DNA from: Deltaproteobacteria bacterium
GTDB taxonomy: Bacteria; Desulfobacterota; Binatia; UBA1149; SPBQ01
NCBI GenBank assembly: GCA_029262375.1
Contig: JAJCZM010000051.1
Coordinates: forward strand, 248,001 to 312,000
Direction of reading: 5' to 3'
Length of the DNA stretch: 64,000 nt
This document shows, piece after piece, positions 16,953 to 26,106 of the stretch. Made by a program: the position numbers and the translations under genes. Under the pieces are notes generated by a model that saw only the letters and a program-made list of their open reading frames with translations, did no database searches and was not told the DNA's origin. Positions within the stretch are counted from its first letter, which is position 1; every line of letters starts with the position of its first letter.

Positions 16953-17693
16953 TCATGTCCAGTCGATTGCTAGGTCGCGGATCACGCTCATCGATTCGTA
17001 ATTCGTAAAGTCGAGATGTAGCGGCGTAACCGAGATCAACCCCGCGTGAATCGCCGCGAAATCTGTCCCTTCCTCGTCCTCGTAGCCGAGTTCGGTGCCA
17101 CCGATCCAGTAGTACTTCCGGCCGCGCGGATCGGTTTTCTCGATGATCGCGTCGCCGTAGCGCCGCTTGCCCTGTCGGGTCACCGCGAACCCGCTGGGAC
17201 GCGCTCCCTCGGGAACGTTCACGCTGAGTAACGTATCGTCGGGCAATCTCGTACGCTCGAGGGCCACGACCAGCGCAGCCGCGAACTGCGCCGCTGCCGT
17301 ATAGTCGAACGCTGCTCGTCCGACCTGCGAGAACGCAACCGCAGGTATTCCCAGAAGAACCGCTTCCATGGCGGCAGACACCGTACCTGAGTAGTGGATG
17401 TCATCGCCGAGGTTTGCGCCGCGGTTGATACCGGAAACTACCAGCCAAGGCCTCTCTTCCAGCAGACCGTTCAGTGCGAGGTTGATGCAGTCGGTCGGAG
17501 TGCCGTCGACGGAAAACCAGCCCTCGCGCACCTGATCCGCTCGCAGTGGTCGCTCGAGCGTCAGCGCATGACTGACGGCCGAACGCTCGCGATCCGGAGC
17601 CACGACGACCACGCGATCAACCTGCGCGACGGCTGCGGCCAACCGTGTGAGGCCCTCCGACTGAATGCCATCGTCGTTACTGACAAGAATCAT
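16953..17693 (-). CDS. surE: 5'/3'-nucleotidase SurE
   Basis: 246 residues from the ATG at 17693, the natural SurE N-terminus MILVSNDDG with metal ligands Asp7-Asp8. Further ligands are in the SAVSHALT and VSGINRGANLGDDIHYSGTV blocks, which are signatures of this phosphatase. It removes phosphate from nucleoside monophosphates and is tied to stationary-phase survival. The frame stays open to 17819 but the extra 42 residues have no family match. Head of a surE-exporter-nlpD-apt-frhB-like run on the minus strand. Confidence 0.95.
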   Translation of the reverse strand: MILVSNDDGIQSEGLTRLAAAVAQVDRVVVVAPDRERSAVSHALTLERPLRADQVREGWFSVDGTPTDCINLALNGLLEERPWLVVSGINRGANLGDDIHYSGTVSAAMEAVLLGIPAVAFSQVGRAAFDYTAAAQFAAALVVALERTRLPDDTLLSVNVPEGARPSGFAVTRQGKRRYGDAIIEKTDPRGRKYYWIGGTELGYEDEEGTDFAAIHAGLISVTPLHLDFTNYESMSVIRDLAIDWT

Positions 17694-17874
17694 GAACGCT
17701 TGATGATCCGGATTCCCTCGCGGGTCGTCAAGCAATGGCAACTTATGCACATGCCACCACCAGCCATCCGACCTAGGAAAGGTACTTAGGGGGCCTCCCA
17801 TCGAGGAAAACCCGACCATAGTCCTAGAGTCCGTGAAATATCTACAGTTTTCTTATCCGCGGCGTGGGATTTTC

Positions 17875-17904
17875 TTGACTCAAAAGAGTCCTTGGGGGTA
17901 CATT
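17875..17904 (+). promoter_or_regulatory. Sigma-70-type promoter with an internal palindrome
   Basis: TTGACT (17875-17880) and TACATT (17899-17904) are 18 bp apart, pointing at the small gene at 17945. GACTC-AAAA-GAGTC (17877-17890) forms a perfect 5-bp dyad across the -35 box and the spacer, where a repressor or activator could bind. Confidence 0.5.
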
Positions 17905-17944
17905 TCGGCCGCTCTAATAAGTCTATCAGCCAAAGAGCACATTC

Positions 17945-18181
17945 ATGTCCCAACGCAGCAGACGAAAAATCGAAGAGCCCATCTCGCTGGTCGCACGTTC
18001 CCGGCGAGACATGCTCGACGCCGTAAGACAGGTATTGTCCGGCGCCTCGCGAAGTCTCGGTGGCCTCGAGCGGTGCGATGCAACGATCACGCCGCAGATC
18101 ATGCACGATGGACGCAACGATCAGTTCCAAGTCATGCTCTCGGTCACGAAGCGCCCCACCACGAACACCCGCCCATCATAG
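17945..18181 (+). CDS. Small hypothetical protein
   Basis: 78 residues, basic N-terminus (MSQRSRRKIEEP) then a helix-like segment (VARSRRDMLDAVRQVLSGAS). No family recognised. Support comes from a good promoter 41 bp upstream and from its place in a gap otherwise empty of genes; there is no strong Shine-Dalgarno (GAGCACATTC before ATG). The next 100 bp downstream hold nothing clear before the tRNA-Pro terminator. Confidence 0.4.
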   Translation: MSQRSRRKIEEPISLVARSRRDMLDAVRQVLSGASRSLGGLERCDATITPQIMHDGRNDQFQVMLSVTKRPTTNTRPS

Positions 18182-18276
18182 GCACCTTCTTCCCCGGCAC
18201 GCCGGACACCCGAAAAACTCGAGCGATTCTGCGGGACGCGCGTTTGCTGACGCTCACACCGAACAATTACCGACCA

Positions 18277-18313
18277 AAAGAAAACCGGGAGCCGTCATCG
18301 ACGACTCCCGGTT
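18277..18313 (-). terminator. Intrinsic terminator of tRNA-Pro
   Basis: Perfect 9-bp stem AACCGGGAG / CTCCCGGTT (18283-18291, 18305-18313) followed on the minus strand by TTTTCTTTT. It lies 13 bp beyond the 3' end of the tRNA. Confidence 0.85.
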
Positions 18314-18325
18314 CTACTGTAAAGA

Positions 18326-18402
18326 TGGTCGGGGCGACTGGATTTGAACCAGCGACCACTCACACCCCAAGCGAGTGCGCTACCAGGCTGCGCCACGCCC
18401 CG
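18326..18402 (-). tRNA. tRNA-Pro (anticodon GGG), CCA encoded
   Basis: 77 nt including an encoded CCA. Acceptor CGGGGCG pairs with CGCCCCG; anticodon stem CTCGC/GTGAG encloses loop TTGGGGT, anticodon GGG; T arm GCTGG-TTCAAAT-CCAGT. The tRNA follows the infC-pheST-ihfA-merR block after amt and a small gene, an order also known from Geobacter-like genomes (there directly after merR). Followed by a strong terminator. Confidence 0.96.
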
Positions 18403-18446
18403 CCAAACGACGCGAGTTTTGCACGGATGTTGCGCCTAAGCGAGCC

Positions 18447-18480
18447 GTGAGGGGCCCGGCAACCTGCCCGAGCCCCTCAC
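18447..18480. terminator. Hairpin between amt and tRNA-Pro
   Basis: Perfect 9-bp inverted repeat GTGAGGGGC / GCCCCTCAC (18447-18455, 18472-18480), 35 bp after the amt stop. There is no T-run on either side, so it may be a weak or Rho-assisted terminator, or protect the amt mRNA 3' end. Confidence 0.45.
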
Positions 18481-18515
18481 GCGGTGCTCCCCCGAGAGCG
18501 TCCCCTTAGCGTCCC

Positions 18516-19817
18516 CTAGATGTCGTAGCCGGCCTCGCCGTGAAGCGCGAGATCGAGGCCGGTACGCTCGTCTTCTTCGCTGACGCGGATTCCGATCGTC
18601 TTGTCCAAGGCGAACACGATTGCGAACGTCATGACCCCCGAGTAGATCGCCGTCGCCAAGACGCTGAACGTCTGGATCCACAGCTGGTGCCAGTTGGCAC
18701 CCTCGATCACACCGGGAACACCGGCGATCGCCTCGATGGCGAAGATGCCCGTCGCGATCGCGCCCCATGCGCCACCGATACCGTGGACGCCGAACGCGTC
18801 GAGCGAATCGTCGTAGCCGAGGCGGCCCTTCAACATCACGCCGCCGTAGCAGATGACACCGCCTAGCAGGCCGATCGCTATCGCCCCCATCGGACCGACG
18901 CTGCCGCACGCAGGAGTGATGGCAACCAGGCCCGCAACGGCTCCGGACGCCGCGCCGAGCACGCTGGCCTTCCCTCGATGCATCGCCTCAACCAAGCACC
19001 ACGAGACCGTGGCGGCCGCAGCAGCAATATGCGTCACGACGAAGGCGTTCGCTGCTGCGCCATCGGCTGCTAGCGCACTGCCACCGTTGAATCCGAACCA
19101 GCCGAACCAAAGCAGGCCAGCACCGAGCACCGTCATTCCCAGATTGTGAGGCTTCATCGCTTGATGCGGATAGCCAATTCGACGCCCCAGGACGACGGCA
19201 AACACCAACGCCGCCACCCCCGAGTTGATGTGAACGACCGTGCCGCCCGCGAAATCCAGTGCGCCTTGTTCGAGGAAGTAGCCGCCGGGCCCCCATACCC
19301 AGTGACAGACTGGATCGTAGACGAGCGTTCCCCAAAGGACGATAAAGATCGCGTATGCGCTGAACTTGAGACGTTCAGCGAACGCTCCACTGATGAGCGC
19401 CGGCGTGATGATCGCGAACATGCCCTGGAACAACATGAACATGTTATGCGGAATCGTGCTGTCACCGTCCGGTGCAGATGTCACTCCGTTCAAGAAGGCG
19501 AAGTCGAGACCACCTACGAAAGCGTTGCCTTCCGAGAAAGCGAGCGAATAGCCGATCACGACCCACTGCAACGTCATGACCCCCATTGCGAAGAAACTGT
19601 GCATGAGAGTGGAGAGGATATTCTTCGAACGGACCATTCCGCCGTAGAACATCGCCAAGCCCGGCGTCATGAGTAGGACGAGCGCCGAGGAAACGAACAT
19701 CCAAGTGGTGTCGCCGGTATCTAGACCGCCTTCGGCGAACGCCGTGGCCGGCAACAAGCATAGGTAAGCGACGACCGGTAACACCGAGCGTCGGACGAAT
19801 CCGAAAGTGCGAATCAT
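18516..19817 (-). CDS. amt: Ammonium transporter
   Basis: 433 residues with an N-terminal signal peptide (1-28) followed by the Amt fold of 11 helices. Family blocks visible: MTPGLAMFYGGMVRSKNIL, the DFAGGTVVHINSGVAALV region with one pore histidine, and the late DDSLDAFGVHGIGGAWGAIATG with the other. It conducts ammonium or ammonia across the inner membrane. No glnK/PII gene is adjacent, which is unusual but not rare. Upstream gap (19818-20250) is about 430 bp. Confidence 0.95.
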   Translation of the reverse strand: MIRTFGFVRRSVLPVVAYLCLLPATAFAEGGLDTGDTTWMFVSSALVLLMTPGLAMFYGGMVRSKNILSTLMHSFFAMGVMTLQWVVIGYSLAFSEGNAFVGGLDFAFLNGVTSAPDGDSTIPHNMFMLFQGMFAIITPALISGAFAERLKFSAYAIFIVLWGTLVYDPVCHWVWGPGGYFLEQGALDFAGGTVVHINSGVAALVFAVVLGRRIGYPHQAMKPHNLGMTVLGAGLLWFGWFGFNGGSALAADGAAANAFVVTHIAAAAATVSWCLVEAMHRGKASVLGAASGAVAGLVAITPACGSVGPMGAIAIGLLGGVICYGGVMLKGRLGYDDSLDAFGVHGIGGAWGAIATGIFAIEAIAGVPGVIEGANWHQLWIQTFSVLATAIYSGVMTFAIVFALDKTIGIRVSEEDERTGLDLALHGEAGYDI

Positions 19818-20250
19818 AGGGTCCCCTCCGCAACGCGACGGCAGGCCGAATCTGGCACACCATCGCGCGGCATCTCATGCCGACCCGCAACCCCGAAAGC
19901 CCCATTGCCCCGGCGTGATGTTTAGAACAACACCTGCTGGTCCGGCAGTACCGTAGGAACCAGCAACCCGCATGCCAAACGCTTTGCCACCCAAATTGCC
20001 AGGAAACCGAGCACCATCGCCCAGATTGCTCGCGTGGCGCCGCTCAAAGATACGGCAGTGCTTGCATCGCGTGCACCGCAGATACGCTGCGGTGGATGCT
20101 TGCCCCAAAGAGTTTCACAGCATCCGGCATGTAGCGACGCGCCGGCGAGAGGATACTTGCGACCGAACCATGCCGCTGCAGAGCGCGACCAACGAGATTC
20201 CCTGGGTTTTGGAGCGCAGCCGTCGGCACGGAGCGTGCTCTGGTCACCAC
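19818..20250. other. Gap upstream of amt with no clear gene
   Basis: About 430 bp. It must contain the amt promoter, but I see no convincing -35/-10 pair or NtrC-type site. On the minus strand a frame ending at 19922 encodes one hydrophobic helix (TRAIWAMVLGFLAIWVAKRL) and could be a tiny membrane peptide starting at a TTG near 20046, but nothing supports its start. Confidence 0.3.
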
Positions 20251-20622
20251 ATGGCCTCACCAGCACGCCCGAAGATCTCTATCGACGAACATCGCAGCCC
20301 GCTAGCGGGCCTCGGCCGCCTCACCGGCAACGGCTCACTACCACCCGGCGAGACCGCGCTCATGCGCGCGGTCCTGGAAGACGCGATCCTTTGTTTCCTT
20401 GGGCTCGCCAAGCGACGCCGGATCGATCCACAGATTCTAGCGCGAGAGGCCGAGTATTGGATTCGCTCGCAGGACCTCGAGTCGCCGTTCGCATTCGACA
20501 ACATCTGCCACGTACTGGGGCTCTGCCCCGAATCGACCCGTATCGAAATTCTATCGTGGAAGGAACGAGGAGTTCCCGCGGCGGTCATCGAGGCCGAAGA
20601 CGGCCTACGCGTGCTGCACTGA
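20251..20622 (+). CDS. Conserved small protein of unknown function
   Basis: 123 residues from the ATG at 20251 (the frame is open further up to 19972 but that part is Arg/His-rich and unlike a protein). The core LMRAVLEDAILCFLGL, AREAEYWIRSQDLESPFAF and NICHVLGLCPE recalls a widespread deltaproteobacterial family of 100-130 residues with the pattern LEDA..C....EA..W......PFSF..VC..LGLDP; function is unknown to me. Helical, no signal peptide, no membrane segment. Convergent with merR, ending 3 bp away from its stop. Confidence 0.7.
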   Translation: MASPARPKISIDEHRSPLAGLGRLTGNGSLPPGETALMRAVLEDAILCFLGLAKRRRIDPQILAREAEYWIRSQDLESPFAFDNICHVLGLCPESTRIEILSWKERGVPAAVIEAEDGLRVLH

Positions 20623-20625
20623 GCG

Positions 20626-20982
20626 CTAGCTCAGCGCGTCGCGTAGATCGACCAGCTGATCTCTGATCTGTCGCAGCGCTTTCAGATCGCCGCGCGGACC
20701 GGTCTCTTCCGCAACAGCAGCCTGTTCGGAAGCCCCCGTACGTATGTGCCGACGAGCGCCTTCGATGGTGAAGCGCCGCTCATGGAGCAGTTCCTTGATG
20801 CGCAGTAGAGTCTCGACGTCTTTACGTCGATACAGGCGATGCTGGGACCGAGTCTTGCCCGGCTTGATCACACTGAATTCGGTTTCCCAGTAGCGAAGTA
20901 CGTAGGGCTTCACCCCGACGATCTTCGCGACCTCGCCGATCTTGAAATAGAGCTTGTCTGAGGGAATCGCGACGCTGTCCAC
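20626..20982 (-). CDS. MerR-family transcriptional regulator
   Basis: 118 residues from a GTG at 20982. N-terminal MerR winged helix ([27 protein letters not shown]), the [32 protein letters not shown] block, then a short coiled coil; no metal-binding cysteines, so this is the small HspR/CueR-unrelated type that regularly follows ihfA in deltaproteobacteria. The frame also has a GTG at 20991, but AGGAGG directly abuts it; the same AGGAGG sits 8 bp before the GTG at 20982, which is why this start is chosen. Confidence 0.9.
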   Translation of the reverse strand: MDSVAIPSDKLYFKIGEVAKIVGVKPYVLRYWETEFSVIKPGKTRSQHRLYRRKDVETLLRIKELLHERRFTIEGARRHIRTGASEQAAVAEETGPRGDLKALRQIRDQLVDLRDALS

Positions 20983-21014
20983 AACAACCACCTCCTCGCT
21001 TCCCTAGCGCCCGT

Positions 21015-21296
21015 TCAACCACCCATGTTGATCGTACGCTTGAGGACCTGACTGGGCTTGAAGGTCAGTACCCTTCTCCCCGTAATGATGATCTCGTCAC
21101 CGGTTTGGGGGTTGCGTCCCTTCCTTGGACGCTTCTCGTTGATCACGAAGTTGCCGAACCCGGAGATCTTCACTTTCTCTCCGGCTTCAAGGCGCGCTTT
21201 GACCACCTCAAAGATGGACTCAACCACGTCGGCTGCTTCCTTCTTAGAGAAACCAACGCGCTCGTATATGCGCTCGACGATATCGGCTTTCGTCAT
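21015..21296 (-). CDS. ihfA: Integration host factor alpha-like HU-family protein
   Basis: 93 residues from the ATG at 21296 (MTKADIVERIYERVGFSKKEA). HU/IHF fold with the DNA-binding arm FGNFVINEKRPRKGRNPQTGDEI and the RRVLTFKPSQVLK end. IHF bends DNA sharply at specific sites. The position between pheT and merR is the classical ihfA location. Only the alpha-type subunit is in the window. Confidence 0.94.
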   Translation of the reverse strand: MTKADIVERIYERVGFSKKEAADVVESIFEVVKARLEAGEKVKISGFGNFVINEKRPRKGRNPQTGDEIIITGRRVLTFKPSQVLKRTINMGG

Positions 21297-21345
21297 TCGA
21301 TAGACCCCCGGTTCAGGCTCTAAACTAACTTTCTCCGCTCGTGAT

Positions 21346-23745
21346 TCAAGCCCTGACCTCAATTCCTAGGTCGGTTGTGAGCCTCTCGACCACTCGATCG
21401 TGCAGTTCGGCAACATCGTCATCGGTTAACGTGCCCTCCGCCGAACGATAAACAATCGAGAAGGCCAAAGCGCGATGCCCTTCAGGCACGCCCTTGCCCA
21501 CATACTCGTCGAACACGGCGACGCGTTCGATCAACGGCTCGTTCATGCTTTCCACCGCCGCCACGACGGTCCCCGCTAGCAGATCATGCAAGACGAGGAA
21601 CGATACATCGCGACTGGACGCCGGATAACGCGGCACCGGTGCTAGAGCGGAACGCGGCGGAGCATACTGAAGCAGCAGTAGGCTGTCAACTTCAAAAACG
21701 CATGTATCTCCGCGAATTCCCAAGGAATCTGCCAGATCGGGATGTACGCGACCGACCACACCGACGACCGTGTCTCCCAGCAAAATCTCCGCGCATTCTC
21801 GCGGATGAAACGCCGCGTGGCTGTCGGTAGGTCGCCAGCCAATCTGGGCACCGCCCACTAGGAGACGAAGCAGGCGCTCGACGACGCCCTTCGCATCCCA
21901 GAACCGGGCATCTCCCGCACTGCCGGGGCCACGGTCGCGCCGCGCGCCGCTGAGCAGGCCGGCAACGGCGTCGATCTCGAAAATGTTCTTCCCTTCGCCG
22001 CGGCTGAAGGTACGGCCGAGACTGAAAAGATCGGTTACAGCGACGCCGTTGTGTACGTTCGTAACGTGCGCGGCAATCAGTCCGGGGAGCAGACTTCGAC
22101 GCATCTCGCCTTCGTCACTGCGCAGCGGATTGCGAACTCCAACAGCGCGCGTGCCATGGTCGTGAAGACCCGCGAAGTGTTCGTTGAGCGAGCGGGAACA
22201 GAACGAGAGACTCACGACTTCCGACATGCCCTCGCTTGCGAGGCGCACGCGCGCGTCTCGCTGAAACGCGTGTAGCGGCGGCAGTTTCGCCGCGTGCATC
22301 GGCACTGCGGGCGCCTCGGGGACGAACGAGTCATAGCCCTCTAACCGCGCCACTTCCTCGATCCAATCGATTTCTCGAACGAGGTCGTGTCGATGCGAGG
22401 GAGCAACGACGGAGACGTCCACACCGACCTCCTCGACCGCACCGCCAAGGGCTCCGAAATGTGCACTGGCACAATCGCGCGACACCTCGCGGCCGAGGAC
22501 TTTACGAATGCGCTCGGTCCGTACGACAACGGCAGCTCGGTCGGCCGGAGCCGCGCCGGCAGCGGCAACGCCTCCCACGAGCTTGCCGCCCGCCGTCTCA
22601 ATGATCAGCTCAGCAGCTCTCAACAGCGCGCTCTGTACGCCCGACGCGTCTATTCCTCGTTCGAATCGGTACGACGAATCCGACACCAGCCCCAGCCGTC
22701 GCGACGTCACACGCACCGCGCGCGGCTCGAACAGCGCGCTCTCGAGGAAGATACGCGTGGTACCGTCATGCACCGCGGTACGAGCACCTCCCATGACTCC
22801 GGCAATCGCCACGGGGCCGCGCGAGTCCCAGATAGCGAGATCGCCATCGACGAGTTCACGGTCCTCATCGTCCAGCGTCGCGAAGGACACCGATTCGCCG
22901 ATTGCTCGCACGCCGATCGTCGAGCCTTCGAGCAGATCGGCATCGAACGCATGCAGCGGCTGACCGTACTCCAGCAGGATATAGTTGGTCACATCAACGA
23001 CGTTGTTGATCGGACGAAGGCCGGCTGCGGCCAGACGTGAGGCCATCCAAGCCGGCGACGGGCCTACTTCCATACCGGCGACTTCGACTCCGCGGTACAT
23101 CCAGCACAGATCCGGTGAGTCGATCGCAATCGCGTAAGCACTGTCGCCGGTCGGTGTTTCTCGTGCCTGATCGAAGGCTGATGTCAGGACGCAGCCACAG
23201 AGCGCGGCGACTTCGCGTGCCACGCCACGAATGCTCAAGCAGTCGCCGCGATTCGGCGTTATGCCCAACTCGATCACCGTCTGATCGAGTCCGAGCAGCC
23301 CGGCCGCCGGTAGTCCGGCCTCGACGTCCGAACCCAGCACGATGATACCAGTGTGGTCATCGGATACGCCGAGTTCAGTGGCGCTGCAGAGCATTCCGCC
23401 CGACTCCTCACCGCGAATCTTGGACTTCTTGATCTTCAATCCACCGGGCAGCACGGTCTTCGGGCGCGCGAGCACAACGATGTCCCCGGCAGACATGTTG
23501 GTGGCGCCGCAGACGACCTGACGCGGACCATCTCCGTCATCGACTTGGCAGAGGCTCAGGCGATCGGCATTCGGGTGCGGCTTCTTTTCGAGTATGCGTG
23601 CGGTGACCAGGCCGGTCACCAGCCGTTCGTCAGGGGCTTCCACATCTTCGACTTCGAGCCCCGCCATCGTCAGGCGTTCTATGAGTTGTTCGAGTGGCGG
23701 CAGTTCGCTAACGAACTCCGCCAGCCAGCCGAGCGGGACGCGCAT
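21346..23745 (-). CDS. pheT: Phenylalanine-tRNA ligase beta subunit
   Basis: 799 residues, full length. Order seen: EMAP-like tRNA-binding domain (about 40-150, HPNADRLSLCQVDDG), B3/4 editing domain, B5 domain, catalytic-like core and C-terminal FDX-ACB anticodon-binding domain (PRYPASSRDVSFLV onwards). It overlaps the pheS stop by one base (TGATG), so the two subunits are translationally coupled. Confidence 0.97.
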   Translation of the reverse strand: MRVPLGWLAEFVSELPPLEQLIERLTMAGLEVEDVEAPDERLVTGLVTARILEKKPHPNADRLSLCQVDDGDGPRQVVCGATNMSAGDIVVLARPKTVLPGGLKIKKSKIRGEESGGMLCSATELGVSDDHTGIIVLGSDVEAGLPAAGLLGLDQTVIELGITPNRGDCLSIRGVAREVAALCGCVLTSAFDQARETPTGDSAYAIAIDSPDLCWMYRGVEVAGMEVGPSPAWMASRLAAAGLRPINNVVDVTNYILLEYGQPLHAFDADLLEGSTIGVRAIGESVSFATLDDEDRELVDGDLAIWDSRGPVAIAGVMGGARTAVHDGTTRIFLESALFEPRAVRVTSRRLGLVSDSSYRFERGIDASGVQSALLRAAELIIETAGGKLVGGVAAAGAAPADRAAVVVRTERIRKVLGREVSRDCASAHFGALGGAVEEVGVDVSVVAPSHRHDLVREIDWIEEVARLEGYDSFVPEAPAVPMHAAKLPPLHAFQRDARVRLASEGMSEVVSLSFCSRSLNEHFAGLHDHGTRAVGVRNPLRSDEGEMRRSLLPGLIAAHVTNVHNGVAVTDLFSLGRTFSRGEGKNIFEIDAVAGLLSGARRDRGPGSAGDARFWDAKGVVERLLRLLVGGAQIGWRPTDSHAAFHPRECAEILLGDTVVGVVGRVHPDLADSLGIRGDTCVFEVDSLLLLQYAPPRSALAPVPRYPASSRDVSFLVLHDLLAGTVVAAVESMNEPLIERVAVFDEYVGKGVPEGHRALAFSIVYRSAEGTLTDDDVAELHDRVVERLTTDLGIEVRA

Positions 23746-24791
23746 CAGAACTGCTCCAAGAAACGCTGGTCGTTCGCAAAGAAGAGTCGGATATCGCTGA
23801 TTCCGTACTTGAGCATGGCGATCCTTTCCACACCGACGCCGAACGCGAAGCCACTGTAACGTTCGCTATCGTATCCAACGTGCTCGAACACGGCAGGATC
23901 GACCATTCCGGCACCGAGTATCTCCAGCCAACCTGTTCCCTTGCAGACACGGCAGTTGCCGGTCTCCGACCTACCCTTACCGCCACAAATCACGCAACCG
24001 ATATCGACCTCGGCGCTCGGCTCGGTGAACGGGAAGTAGCTAGGACGAAACCGCACCGGCGAGTCCGGGCCAAAAGTCTCGCGCAGGAACGTAGTCAGGA
24101 CGTACTTCAGGTGTGCAAAGTTGATGCCTTCATCGACCATCAAGCCTTCGACCTGGTGGAACATCGGCGAATGGGTATTGTCGTCGTCGATCCGATACAC
24201 GGCGCCCGGCGCGATGATCATGAGCGGAGGCTGGACCTCCTGCATCACTCGAATCTGAACGGGGGACGTGTGAGTCCGCAGCAGCAAACCGTCTTCGATG
24301 AAGAAGGTATCCTGCATGTCGCGCGCTGGATGTTCGGGCGGAATATTGAGCGCTTCGAAGTTGTGGTAGTCATCTTCGATCTCGGGTCCGTCGGCAATCG
24401 AGAACCCTAGCGCGCCCAGCGTGTCGCAGATCTCGCGCGTCATCGCCGCGAGCGGATGTATGTGCCCCGCGGGACTACCGAATGAAGGCAAGGTCACGTC
24501 CAGCTGGTGACCGGACAACCGAGCCGCGCGTACGGCTTCAGCCACGGAGGCCTCTCGGCGCGCGATGGCGTCATGAACGCGCTGCTTGGTGGCGTTCACG
24601 CGCTTGCCCGCGGCAGGGCGTTCGTCGGCCGACAGCGCGCCGAAACCGCGTAAGATTGCCGTTAGCTCGCCCTTCTTGCCGAGAAAGCGGACACGCACGG
24701 CCTCGAGCAGCGCGGCATCGCCCGCCTGCTCGACTTGCGCCAATGCGTCCTGCTCAATCGCATCGAGCTGCTGTTGGATAGTATCCGCCAC
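23745..24791 (-). CDS. pheS: Phenylalanine-tRNA ligase alpha subunit
   Basis: 348 residues. N-terminal coiled-coil domain (1-90) that contacts tRNA, then the class II catalytic core: motif 1 around [13 protein letters not shown], motif 2 in [12 protein letters not shown] with the preceding THSPMFHQ, motif 3 in [15 protein letters not shown]. Cys-pairs VICGGKGR and CRVCKGTGW lie in the core. Operon with pheT. Confidence 0.97.
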   Translation of the reverse strand: MADTIQQQLDAIEQDALAQVEQAGDAALLEAVRVRFLGKKGELTAILRGFGALSADERPAAGKRVNATKQRVHDAIARREASVAEAVRAARLSGHQLDVTLPSFGSPAGHIHPLAAMTREICDTLGALGFSIADGPEIEDDYHNFEALNIPPEHPARDMQDTFFIEDGLLLRTHTSPVQIRVMQEVQPPLMIIAPGAVYRIDDDNTHSPMFHQVEGLMVDEGINFAHLKYVLTTFLRETFGPDSPVRFRPSYFPFTEPSAEVDIGCVICGGKGRSETGNCRVCKGTGWLEILGAGMVDPAVFEHVGYDSERYSGFAFGVGVERIAMLKYGISDIRLFFANDQRFLEQF

Positions 24792-24823
24792 CGTCGTGTC
24801 GTGCGTATCGCGCGAAGCGCGCG

Positions 24824-25180
24824 CTAGGCTGCGAGTTTCGACTTGGCGAGATCAATCAGCTCGTTGAAAGCGTCTCTCTCGTTGACTGCCATCTCCGCTA
24901 GAACCTTGCGATCGATTTCGACACCCGCCTGCTTCAGGCCGAACATCAAATTCGAATAGCTCATTCCTTGCAGTCGGGCCGCCGCGTTGATGCGAACGAT
25001 CCACAACCTACGGAAGTCGCGCTTGCGTACCTTCCTATCTCTGTAGGCATAGGTGAGGCCTTTCTCGACCGTCTCCCTACCCTGTCTGTACAGTTTGCGC
25101 CCACCGACGTTACCGCTGGCGAGTTTCAGGACCCTATTGCGCCGGCGTCGGGCCTTAGTTCCTCTAGTTACGCGTGCCAT
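24824..25180 (-). CDS. rplT: 50S ribosomal protein L20
   Basis: 118 residues, exact family length. [21 protein letters not shown] start, [20 protein letters not shown] and the [23 protein letters not shown] block are diagnostic. It binds 23S rRNA early in assembly and, in other bacteria, represses its own operon. In the infC-rpmI-rplT run. Confidence 0.98.
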   Translation of the reverse strand: MARVTRGTKARRRRNRVLKLASGNVGGRKLYRQGRETVEKGLTYAYRDRKVRKRDFRRLWIVRINAAARLQGMSYSNLMFGLKQAGVEIDRKVLAEMAVNERDAFNELIDLAKSKLAA

Positions 25181-25216
25181 CTTTCGTGCTCCAGTACTTC
25201 AATCGCCAGAGGCACG

Positions 25217-25414
25217 TTACCCGTAGGGCAACATCCTCTTGACCTGTTTCGTGTCTGCGGCCGACACGATCGCGGCCTTGTTCAAGTTGCGCTTCTGCTT
25301 ACGCGTCTTCGCCGTGAGGATGTGACGAAGGTAGGCCTTACGACGGCGAACCTTCCCCGAACCCGTTAGCTTGAAGCGCTTTGCCGCCCCTCGCTTCGTT
25401 TTCATCTTCGGCAT
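25217..25414 (-). CDS. rpmI: 50S ribosomal protein L35
   Basis: 65 residues, family length. [20 protein letters not shown] at the start and MLPYG at the end are the standard L35 termini. It begins 2 bp after the infC stop, so it is probably coupled to infC translation. Confidence 0.98.
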   Translation of the reverse strand: MPKMKTKRGAAKRFKLTGSGKVRRRKAYLRHILTAKTRKQKRNLNKAAIVSAADTKQVKRMLPYG

Positions 25415-25416
25415 TT

Positions 25417-26106
25417 CTAGTCTCCTTTCGATTCCGGCGTCGTCGATTCCGGCGTCGTCGACTCCGGCGTCGTCGATTCCGGTGTCGGCGCTTTCGGCGT
25501 CGGCGCTACCACTGGCGCCGCGGCCGGCGCCGCCGGTTTCGCTGCAACCGTTCCCGGCGCGGCCGATTCCGACGTCCCCTTTACAGGGACTACCTTGTTC
25601 GGAACCACGAGCACCGACATGTGGCGCCCTTCCATTCGTGGAGTCCCCTCCGGCGTAGCGAAGTCCGAGATGGTATCGAGCACCTTATCGAGCATGTCTC
25701 TACCGAGCTGCGGACGTGTAATCTCACGCCCCTTGAAGAACACCGAAATCTTCACGCGGTGTCCCTTGTCGAGGAACTTCTTCATGTGATCGATCTTGAA
25801 GCGAATATCGTGCGCTTCGGTTCGTGATCGAATCTTAACTTCTTTGACCGCCGAGGCCGTGACTTTCTTCTTGGACTCCTGAGTCTTCTTCCGTTGTTCG
25901 TAACGGTACTTGTGGAAATCCATGATTCTGCAGACCGGCGGATTCGCGGTGCCCGCAACTTCGACCAGGTCGAGTTTGCGGTCGTCGGCAATCCCCTGCG
26001 CCTGCTGCACGGGCATGATGCCAAGCTGATCTCCGTTGGTGTCGATCAGACGGACCTCACGCGAGCGGATCGCAGAATTGATCCTGACTTCTTCATCTTT
26101 TGCTAT
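25417..26106 (-). CDS. infC: Translation initiation factor IF-3 with probable AUA start and repeat tail
   Basis: About 229 residues. N-domain ([18 protein letters not shown], then [20 protein letters not shown]), linker ([16 protein letters not shown]) and C-domain ([43 protein letters not shown]) are complete. A GGAGG lies exactly 6 bp before an ATA codon at 26106 that overlaps the thrS stop as ATAG; IF3 genes commonly start with rare AUU-type codons for self-control, so ATA is the preferred start. The only standard start upstream, GTG at 26148, would put that Shine-Dalgarno inside the gene. After residue 180 a tail of about 50 residues is Ala/Pro-rich and ends in four TTPES-type repeats. 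Confidence 0.92.
   Translation of the reverse strand: MAKDEEVRINSAIRSREVRLIDTNGDQLGIMPVQQAQGIADDRKLDLVEVAGTANPPVCRIMDFHKYRYEQRKKTQESKKKVTASAVKEVKIRSRTEAHDIRFKIDHMKKFLDKGHRVKISVFFKGREITRPQLGRDMLDKVLDTISDFATPEGTPRMEGRHMSVLVVPNKVVPVKGTSESAAPGTVAAKPAAPAAAPVVAPTPKAPTPESTTPESTTPESTTPESKGD

Noticed and set aside
17833-18450. 205-codon plus-strand frame across the tRNA-Pro region
   Set aside because: It runs through the tRNA antisense and a terminator; composition is Arg/Thr/Pro-rich noise.
19972-20250. N-terminal extension of the 123-residue unknown protein
   Set aside because: The added 93 residues are Arg/His/Cys-rich and unlike the conserved core that begins near 20251.
20626-20991. merR starting at the GTG at 20991
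   Set aside because: The AGGAGG directly abuts that codon; the GTG at 20982 has the correct 8-bp spacing.
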